Shown in pieces: positions 57,542-64,000 of a stretch of DNA of 64,000 nt. This stretch comes from Paenibacillus sp. DCT19 (GTDB taxonomy: Bacteria > Bacillota > Bacilli > Paenibacillales > Paenibacillaceae): the NCBI RefSeq assembly GCF_003268635.1, contig NZ_CP029639.1, positions 4,227,501 to 4,291,500 on the forward strand, given 5' to 3'. Numbering within the stretch: the first letter of the stretch is position 1; every line of letters starts with the position of its first letter. Below the pieces are notes generated by a model, which was given only the letters and a program-made list of their open reading frames with translations, ran no database searches and had not been told where the DNA came from. Made by a program: the position numbers and the translations under genes.

Positions 57542-59524
57542 TTAATGGGTCAGGGTTGTCCATTCCACACCTTCAGGAAGCAGAGCTGCAATGCGGTCTT
57601 TCGCTTCCTTTTTGGTATACAATGATTCATCAAGGATCGCCGCCGAACCAGAGTCACTGCTTGTCCGAATCAAACGTCCAAGACCTTGCTTCACACGAAG
57701 CAACATGTACGGAAGATCGATCTCTTCATAAGGAGAAGAGGATGCATTCCGTTTGGCATTGAACACAGGATCCTGCGGAGGATATGGAAGCGACCAGATC
57801 ATCACGTTGGACAACGACGGTCCTGGCACATCCAAGCCCTCCCATAGGTTAACCGAACAGAGTACACTTTCCTCATCCTGCTGGAATGCTGCAATTAGAT
57901 CGCTGATCTCCCGGTCTCCCTCATACATGAACCGCAATCCTTGCGCTTCAGGAACTTGAACGATATCCTGCTTAAACGTCCGCAGCTCTTCCATCGTACG
58001 GAATAGAATGAGTGCACGTCCCCCGCTTGCTTGGAGCAATGACACTGCGTCACGCAAACGATTTTCGTTTTCGGGGTGACCTGATGTTGCTTCATCCGCA
58101 ATCTTCATCTGCATTTTATCCGCATAATCATATGGAGAAGCTACCGAGAATGATACAAAATCATCGATACCCAGACTGTCCGCCACATAACGGAATGAAT
58201 TGTCCACGGATAATGTTGCTGAAGAGAACACAATTGGAATGCCCGTATTAAACACACGCTCATTCAGAATTTCCTTCACGGTACGTGGCATAATGGACAA
58301 TGTCGTCTCATCCTCGTTCTCTTCCGCCCAGCAGATGTAGCCATCTTCCTTACGGAATAGAGATAACGCCGTCTGAATCATATCCAGATGTTCTTCCACG
58401 ACACGCATCTGATAACCATCCAGCGAGAACAATCCACTCTCAAATACCAGTTCCTCGCCAATCGCATCCAGCACATTGGTCAGTCGTTCAATCTCACGTA
58501 GCAATGGCGGTTCTACCCGAACTTCCTTCCGTTCCGACCCGGGAATCGCCACCGTATACGTATCCAGCAGTCTGAACAATCGCTCACTACTCTCAATCGC
58601 CTCATCCACTCGCTCCGCAAGGGATTCACGAATCTCACCTTCAAGCAAACGAGTAACCAACTCTTCGAAGATACGATGTTTCAATTTGTAGCTCAGTGCG
58701 TTCAGAGCCGCCTCTTCCAGCAAATGCCCTTCATCAAATACAACCGAGCTATGATCCGGAAGCAGCGGCAATTGTCCTTCACGCTTGCGCGCTTCATAGG
58801 TCCACACATGCTCCATGTAATAATCATGGGAACAGATAATGATATCTTTGGAACGACGGTAATGATCGCGTGATAGCGTCAGGCCGCAACGTTGTCTTTT
58901 TGGACATACAAAACAATCCTGGAATGGATCCCAGTTGATTTTGTTCCACTGACGATCGTTCAAATGTGGGTATTGCTTCCGATCCCCATACGGATGGAAT
59001 GCCTGAAGTGTTCCGGGAGAATTCACAAAGTCCGGTAGACTCTCGTGCACTTCTTCGATCACCTGCGCATCTTCGTCCGCGAATCGTACCGCACTTAATT
59101 TGTTCAAACATACATATTGATCAGGGGACTTACCTAGACGTGCGTCCACTTGCAGATCCAAATGCTCTGCCAGCTTCGCAATATCTCCACCTGGTTTCAC
59201 GAGTTGTTCAATCAGGGATTCATCGGCACAAGCAATCACCGCTGGTTTCCCCGTATAACGTGCATAACAGACCGCATAGAGCAGATAGACTAACGTCTTC
59301 CCTGTTCCAACACCGGCCTCTGCCATAATTGTCTTTTTATCTCCATAGGCCCGTTCGAGCTGGTACGCCATAAAAATCTGTTCATCCCGCACCTCGAAAC
59401 CGGACTCAGGCAAAATATCATAGAAAACATCGGCAACCCATTCTCCCAGACGGGATACAAAAGGTTCTGCCGGATCATACGCAAAAGGATAACGTTGTGT
59501 AGACAATCCTAGGTCAGCCTCCAT
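57542..59524 (-). CDS. DinG/XPD-type Fe-S DNA helicase
   Basis: Superfamily 2 helicase, probably 5'-3', for repair or R-loop removal. 660 aa. Walker A AEAGVGTGKT (Lys76), DEAH-variant VFDEGHLLEEAAL, motif VI QGLGRLIRTSSDSG. Four Cys fit the XPD iron-sulfur site: QYVCLNKL near 138, then DCFVCPKRQRC near 205-215. No N-terminal exonuclease as in B. subtilis DinG, so it is nearer YoaA/DinG of enterobacteria. Start ATG 59524 has a weak ribosome site. Confidence 0.9.
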   Translation of the reverse strand: MEADLGLSTQRYPFAYDPAEPFVSRLGEWVADVFYDILPESGFEVRDEQIFMAYQLERAYGDKKTIMAEAGVGTGKTLVYLLYAVCYARYTGKPAVIACADESLIEQLVKPGGDIAKLAEHLDLQVDARLGKSPDQYVCLNKLSAVRFADEDAQVIEEVHESLPDFVNSPGTLQAFHPYGDRKQYPHLNDRQWNKINWDPFQDCFVCPKRQRCGLTLSRDHYRRSKDIIICSHDYYMEHVWTYEARKREGQLPLLPDHSSVVFDEGHLLEEAALNALSYKLKHRIFEELVTRLLEGEIRESLAERVDEAIESSERLFRLLDTYTVAIPGSERKEVRVEPPLLREIERLTNVLDAIGEELVFESGLFSLDGYQMRVVEEHLDMIQTALSLFRKEDGYICWAEENEDETTLSIMPRTVKEILNERVFNTGIPIVFSSATLSVDNSFRYVADSLGIDDFVSFSVASPYDYADKMQMKIADEATSGHPENENRLRDAVSLLQASGGRALILFRTMEELRTFKQDIVQVPEAQGLRFMYEGDREISDLIAAFQQDEESVLCSVNLWEGLDVPGPSLSNVMIWSLPYPPQDPVFNAKRNASSSPYEEIDLPYMLLRVKQGLGRLIRTSSDSGSAAILDESLYTKKEAKDRIAALLPEGVEWTTLTH

Positions 59525-59690
59525 TCTTATATAGGTGGTGCATTTTTATCTAAAAACCGTCCATAGGGCAAAAGTTAATTATCCCACACCATAGAGTGAG
59601 TGACAAGCCTTTTTTGGTAGATACAATGCATAGAACGAGCCAAAAGGGAAAATATATACAGGAATCCATCTTAAGGAAAGGCGGTGCTCC

Positions 59691-61283
59691 ATGAATAACC
59701 ATTCTTCACCATCCGAGCATTCCCCAGACAAGGCCTCGGACACATTAACAGATCGACAGGGTCATCCCATCACAGATAATCAGAATGTACGCACGGTTGG
59801 CAGCAGAGGACTCACAACGCTGGAGAACTATCACTTTCTTGAAAAGATTACACACTTCGACCGGGAACGCATCCCGGAACGGGTCGTACATGCCCGCGGT
59901 GCTGGCGCTCATGGTGTATTCGAAGCATATGGAACGGCAGGCAATGAACCGGTATCGAAATACACACGGGCACGCCTATTTCAGGAAAAAGGCAAAGAAA
60001 CCCCTGTGTTCGTTCGCTTCTCAACCGTCATCCACGGCGGGCATTCTCCCGAGACGCTGCGTGATCCGCGCGGCTTTGCTGTCAAGTTTTACACGGAAGA
60101 TGGCAACTGGGATCTCGTCGGTAACAATCTCAAAATCTTCTTTATTCGGGATCCACTCAAATTCCCGGACATGGTTCATGCTTTTAAACCCGATCCACTG
60201 ACCAATGCACAAGATATGGAGCGTTTTTTCGATTTTGTGTCACTTAGTCCTGAGGCTACGCATATGGTGACGTTTCTCTTCTCCCCCTGGGGTATTCCGG
60301 CCAATTACCGGCAAATGCAAGGATCAGGTGTCAATACATACAAGTGGGTGAATGAGGAAGGTACTGGTGTGCTTATCAAATACCACTGGGAACCGCTGAA
60401 ACAAGGTATACACAACCTGCTGCAAAAAGACGCCAGCGAGATTCAGGGTCAAGATTTCAATCATGCAACATTGGATCTGTACCATGCCATTGAACAAGGA
60501 GACTATCCCGAATGGGAACTGAACGTGCAAGTGATGGAAGATGGCGAGCATCCAGAGCTGGACTTCGATCCACTCGACCCGACCAAGCTATGGCCACAGG
60601 ATCAATTTCCTTTTTTACCTGTAGGCAAAATGACGCTGAATCGCAATCCCGAGGATTATTTCAATGAAGTGGAACAAGCTGCGTTTGGCACAGGCGTTCT
60701 GGTGGATGGACTTGATTTCTCGGATGACAAGCTGCTGCAAGGCCGTACCTTCTCCTATTCGGATACGCAGCGTCATCGGGTGGGTGCAAATTATCTACAG
60801 TTGCCTGTGAATGCGCCGAAAAACCGGGTTGCCACCAATCAAAGCAGCGGACAGATGCAATATAAGGTGGATCGTGCACCGGGTCAAAATCCGCATGTGA
60901 ACTATGAGCCTTCCTCGCTCGGCGGACTGAAGGAGGCTACTCCACGTGGTAAGGATCATGAGCCGTTAGTGGAAGGTAAACTGGTTCACGAGAAGATTGA
61001 GCGTACCAATGACTTTGGACAAGCCGGTGATACGTACCGAGCTTTCGAGGAGTGGGAGCGAGACGAGTTGATCAGCAACATGGTTGGTGCGTTGGCAAAA
61101 TGCAAACCGGATATTCGGGAGCGTATGATCTCTCACTTTACCCAGGCGGATCGTGACTACGGTCGGCGTGTAGCTGAAGGACTGGCATCTGTATCAACAG
61201 ACGATAGTACAGCGGTACAACCCAAGCGTGAACCCAGTGTGGAGGAAGCGAAGCAACGCGGTCGGGAGACGGACGGGTATTAA
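59691..61283 (+). CDS. Heme catalase
   Basis: Degrades hydrogen peroxide. 530 aa, the small-subunit size without the C-terminal flavodoxin-like domain. Catalytic His67 in [12 protein letters not shown], Asn in [14 protein letters not shown], heme ligand Tyr in [30 protein letters not shown] precedes ATG 59691. I saw no PerR box in the 166-bp upstream region. Divergent from the helicase gene; a terminator follows at 61439. Confidence 0.95.
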   Translation: MNNHSSPSEHSPDKASDTLTDRQGHPITDNQNVRTVGSRGLTTLENYHFLEKITHFDRERIPERVVHARGAGAHGVFEAYGTAGNEPVSKYTRARLFQEKGKETPVFVRFSTVIHGGHSPETLRDPRGFAVKFYTEDGNWDLVGNNLKIFFIRDPLKFPDMVHAFKPDPLTNAQDMERFFDFVSLSPEATHMVTFLFSPWGIPANYRQMQGSGVNTYKWVNEEGTGVLIKYHWEPLKQGIHNLLQKDASEIQGQDFNHATLDLYHAIEQGDYPEWELNVQVMEDGEHPELDFDPLDPTKLWPQDQFPFLPVGKMTLNRNPEDYFNEVEQAAFGTGVLVDGLDFSDDKLLQGRTFSYSDTQRHRVGANYLQLPVNAPKNRVATNQSSGQMQYKVDRAPGQNPHVNYEPSSLGGLKEATPRGKDHEPLVEGKLVHEKIERTNDFGQAGDTYRAFEEWERDELISNMVGALAKCKPDIRERMISHFTQADRDYGRRVAEGLASVSTDDSTAVQPKREPSVEEAKQRGRETDGY

Positions 61284-61438
61284 GATTTGTTTGCTTTTGA
61301 GATGATGTACTTTAGACGATGCACTGTTGGATGGTCTGCTATGAAAATGTTATGCTTCATTGCCTTGAACTTGGAATGAAGTCATGAGTTAGCTTAAGCG
61401 GTGAATCTGCATGGCTGTGCTCGTTTTTTTGAAAGTAT

Positions 61439-61483
61439 GCCCGATAGTATGGTTGCTTCTCGCAGCCTCTATTGGGCTTTTTT
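61439..61483 (+). terminator. Probable terminator of the catalase gene
   Basis: GCCCGATAG / CTATTGGGC (one G-T pair) with a 21-nt loop, then T6; 155 bp after the stop. Confidence 0.6.
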
Positions 61484-61794
61484 ATTTTCCAATGCTTATC
61501 CTCTATTTGGTGCTCGATATATTGGGATGGGGAGAATCGATTATGTGCTTATGTTGAATGGATTGTTGTATTGAGTTGCACTTGGGGCAGGTTGAATGGA
61601 GTGGATTATGAGTAAGTGTTGTGCCGTTAGGGCAGTGAAACTGGGTTATTTTATGTTCATTTCGGACGATTCACCGTTAAAATAAGGCGATTAGCCAACA
61701 AGCGGATTACATGCAGCCTTTGAAACTTGAGCATTTGGACACAACCACGCCTGACCTGCCTGCATTTAACTCCATCTGATCAAATGATTATTGA
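61484..61794. other. Intergenic region before the pectate lyase gene
   Basis: About 310 bp. No convincing gene; an in-frame upstream extension of the pectate lyase frame to 61727 is considered untranslated because a strong ribosome site lies at 61928-61934. Confidence 0.5.
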
Positions 61795-61808
61795 TGATAA
61801 CGCTTACA
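61795..61808 (+). promoter_or_regulatory. cre-like site upstream of pectate lyase gene
   Basis: TGATAACGCTTACA fits TGWAANCGNTNWCA except at the fourth position, about 135 bp before the start codon. Glucose repression through CcpA would be usual for a pectinase. Confidence 0.55.
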
Positions 61809-61942
61809 ACATTTACCATGAACCTGTGCCACACGGATGCCGTCCACTCATCGAATTGCTATTCCAATCCTTTTTACTGTATGGCATTCCGCATTATTCA
61901 ACACTCATCTATTTATCCCAATTAACCAAGGAGGTCTATGTA

Positions 61943-63307
61943 ATGAAATTATTCCCTTCCACTTCTACCCATGCATCTGCTCGATCGGAACGTTCCTTGA
62001 AATCGAAAATGGCTCATATCTGTCTGAGTGCCACATTTCCTCTATTATTGCTAGGTGGCGGATCAGTTGGTGCTGCGGAAGTGCTAGAGAATAGCTCATC
62101 TATCTCTTCTGAATCGGCTGTGGCTAATTCCAATATCACACTTGCTGCTGGGGATCTATATGTGTCACCTAACGGCTCAGCGAACAATCCGGGAACGATC
62201 AACAGTCCGACTTCACTGGCTAACGCGCTAACCCAGATCGCTCCAGGCAAAACGATCTATTTGCGTGGAGGCACATACAGCTTCTCGGAAACCATTACCA
62301 TTGAACGTGGTAATAACGGTACATCCTCCCAACGTAAAAATCTGGTGGCATATGGTTCAGAAAAACCTGTTTTTGATTTCTCCGCACAATCGTTTGCCTC
62401 AACGAATCGAGGATTACAAATGTTCGGCGACTATTGGTTCGTAAAAGGGCTGGAGGTTAAAGGTGCTGGAGATAACGGCATTTTCATCGGGGGCAGCTAC
62501 AATCGTTTAGAACAAATCGAGGCTCACCATAACAGGGATACAGGTATCCAGATTGGTCGTTATGCTTCGACTGCAGCCAAAAGCGAATGGCCTTCTTATA
62601 ACGAAGTCATCCGTTCCTATTCCCATAATAACTACGATCCAGATGATGGTGAAGATGCCGATGGTTTTGCCGCAAAATTAACAGTTGGTCCGGGTAACGT
62701 ATTCGATGGCTGTATCGCCGCCTATAACGTAGACGATGGTTGGGATCTGTATAGCAAATCGGATACTGGCGCCATCGGTGTGGTCACGATCCGTAATAGT
62801 ATCGCTTTCGCGAATGGAGCAACCGCAGATGGCACTTCAACCTCCAACAGCGATGGCAACGGCTTCAAACTCGGCGGTGAGAAGATCTCCGTAAACCACA
62901 TTGTCGAGAATAGCATTGCCTTTAATAACAAGAAGCATGGCTTCACGTATAACAGCAATCCTGGTTCAATCCAGATGAAAAATAACACGTCATGGAACAA
63001 TGGACAGAGCAACTTCGCCTTCGATAAAGGCACCCACATCTTTACGAACAACCTATCCTTCCAAGGCGGCGCAAGCGACAAAACAAGCGGAACCGACGTC
63101 AGCAGCACCAATGTCTGGTGGAAAAACAAAAAAAGCGTTAATGACAAAGGTCTTCTCGCCAGCGCAGCCGATTTTGTCTCCCTCGTACCTTCAGTGACAC
63201 GTAGTGCGGATGGTACACCTATCTTGGGTGATTTCCTGAGGCTTGCGAATGGCAGTGATCTGATTGGTTCGGGCACACCTTCTGGTACGAATGTGGGAGC
63301 GAGGTAA
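61943..63307 (+). CDS. Secreted family 9 pectate lyase
   Basis: Cleaves polygalacturonate by beta-elimination outside the cell. 454 aa from ATG 61943 (MKLFPSTSTHASARSERSLKSKM), AAGGAGG eight bases upstream. Long basic signal peptide ending near GAAEV. Right-handed parallel beta-helix. PL9 signature DPDDGEDADGFAAKLTVG, where the Lys of FAAKL corresponds to the catalytic base and the Asp residues bind calcium; GNVFDGCIAAYNVDDGWDLYSKSDTG follows. No binding module appended. Monocistronic with terminator. Confidence 0.9.
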   Translation: MKLFPSTSTHASARSERSLKSKMAHICLSATFPLLLLGGGSVGAAEVLENSSSISSESAVANSNITLAAGDLYVSPNGSANNPGTINSPTSLANALTQIAPGKTIYLRGGTYSFSETITIERGNNGTSSQRKNLVAYGSEKPVFDFSAQSFASTNRGLQMFGDYWFVKGLEVKGAGDNGIFIGGSYNRLEQIEAHHNRDTGIQIGRYASTAAKSEWPSYNEVIRSYSHNNYDPDDGEDADGFAAKLTVGPGNVFDGCIAAYNVDDGWDLYSKSDTGAIGVVTIRNSIAFANGATADGTSTSNSDGNGFKLGGEKISVNHIVENSIAFNNKKHGFTYNSNPGSIQMKNNTSWNNGQSNFAFDKGTHIFTNNLSFQGGASDKTSGTDVSSTNVWWKNKKSVNDKGLLASAADFVSLVPSVTRSADGTPILGDFLRLANGSDLIGSGTPSGTNVGAR

Positions 63308-63334
63308 GTTTAATTTGGGTTGAGTTTGAATAGC

Positions 63335-63387
63335 AAATCCCCTTCGTCAAACCAGTTTGTAGCATGTTTATGACCAAGGGGATTTTT
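63335..63387 (+). terminator. Terminator of the pectate lyase gene
   Basis: AAATCCCCTT / AAGGGGATTT (63335-63344, 63375-63384) with a 30-nt loop and T run. Confidence 0.8.
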
Positions 63388-63427
63388 GTTATGTATGTTA
63401 TAGAGATTTTACAACAATCCACAGACT

Positions 63428-63883
63428 CTATCTAAACTCTAACTCATGCACCTCGATACATTTTTTATTGATCCAGTCTATTGCTAAATCTGCTTCATCT
63501 TTTAGTATAACGCCTCGCTTGCACTTATACTGAAAATTCTCTTTTGCCCATAAGAGTATGATTTTTGTGAATTCTAAAGTCTCAAGTTTACATGTACTGT
63601 CCTCTTCATCATCTTCAGCAAAGATGTCATCAATGGTTGTAAAAATTTTATCAGATCTAATTATGTTCACATTTCCCCCACCCTCGTATAAAGTTGACTT
63701 TCCTGCTATTAAATCAAGTAATTTTTCGATTTCTTCCTTTACAGTAGCAAAATCGCTAAAAATATCCGAACCCAGTGAATCACTAATGGAGTAGCCATTC
63801 TTTAAAGATGTATCCATACTGAAATCCAAAATAACTTCATTAAAATCTTCATTATATTCAGTTGTATACGTATATCTAATCAT
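63428..63883 (-). CDS. Small acidic protein, unknown
   Basis: 151 aa from ATG 63883 (MIRYTYTTEYNEDFNEVILDF), TGGAGAT upstream; in-frame sequence to 63970 is not used. Soluble and acidic, with a low-complexity FAEDDEEDSTCK stretch and IILLWAKENFQYKCKRGVILKDEADLAIDWINKKCIEVHE at the end. More A/T-rich than its neighbours. It recalls small immunity-type proteins in size and charge, but I see no partner toxin and do not assign a function. Confidence 0.65.
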   Translation of the reverse strand: MIRYTYTTEYNEDFNEVILDFSMDTSLKNGYSISDSLGSDIFSDFATVKEEIEKLLDLIAGKSTLYEGGGNVNIIRSDKIFTTIDDIFAEDDEEDSTCKLETLEFTKIILLWAKENFQYKCKRGVILKDEADLAIDWINKKCIEVHELEFR

Positions 63884-64000
63884 GTCGTTATCTCCATTCT
63901 TCTTAATACAATGGGTATGCTGATATGATGTGATTTCCCTATTCTTTGTATACATCAAAATACTTCCCACCTAGACAGCAAGCTCTTTCATCCATTGCCA

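Noticed and set aside
59525-59690. PerR box for the catalase gene
   Set aside because: No sequence close to TTATAATNATTATAA is present; only unspecific A/T-rich stretches.

Overview
The window reads as chromosomal DNA of an endospore-forming, low-to-mid GC Gram-positive bacterium, most probably Paenibacillus. Supporting signs are a spore photoproduct lyase gene, the Bacillus-type block efp / Xaa-Pro peptidase / aroQ / yqhR / yqhQ, strong GGAGG-type ribosome binding sites, frequent TTG and GTG starts, a T-box in front of metG, an Fnr with a C-terminal Fe-S cluster, and many carbohydrate-active and ABC-transport genes. I saw no rRNA, tRNA, CRISPR array, phage or plasmid genes. Species cannot be named from this.

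Layout. 1-6.4 kb: a mannan-type sugar operon (LacI regulator, two permeases, binding lipoprotein, GH2 beta-mannosidase cut by the window edge). 6.6-12.7 kb: housekeeping genes (lysC with an internal second start, efp, Xaa-Pro peptidase, aroQ) and two frameshifted membrane-protein genes, yqhR and yqhQ. 12.8-17.5 kb: patatin-like lipase, secreted GH10-like hydrolase, mntR, splB. 17.7-24.7 kb: a zinc importer (znuA-znuC-znuB with ccdA behind it) under a Zur-like operator, T-box-controlled metG, then zur and yidD. 25-27.3 kb: a large secreted PKD / copper-amine-oxidase-type protein. 27.6-35.5 kb: an anaerobic unit (pflBA, adhE, fnr) tied together by FNR boxes and interrupted by an 800-bp repeat island. 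35.5-38 kb: lipoprotein, unknown protein, HxlR regulator. 38.3-45.4 kb: a sugar or polyol catabolic cluster (three Gfo/Idh/MocA dehydrogenases, two isomerases, a ThuA protein, an AraC regulator), one isomerase frameshifted. 45.6-50 kb: TVP38 protein, MsrAB, lipid II flippase Amj, a stress protein with a sigma-B-type promoter, YitT. 50.8-52.1 kb: an isolated TIR-like protein overlapping a 77-aa gene. 52.6-54.3 kb: a LexA-boxed small protein and cysK. 54.3-57.3 kb: a MITE-like element, a Btr-type AraC regulator and a Fur-boxed siderophore-binding lipoprotein. 57.5-64 kb: DinG-type helicase, catalase, family 9 pectate lyase, an orphan small protein.

The most notable observations are: (i) three genes (yqhR, yqhQ, a sugar isomerase) each broken by the apparent loss of one G in a G run, in a window where I found no G or C run longer than five, which points to a systematic homopolymer effect or real contraction; (ii) a family of imperfectly palindromic intergenic elements at about 8.8, 31.0 and 50.3 kb, half of one having been expanded into 132-bp tandem repeats; (iii) a MITE-like element whose terminal repeat supplies the stop codon of the Btr-type regulator; (iv) a compact TIR-like two-gene unit that may be an undescribed defence or signalling pair; (v) several well-formed regulatory circuits readable from sequence (FNR, Zur, Fur, LexA, sigma-B, T-box, LacI).
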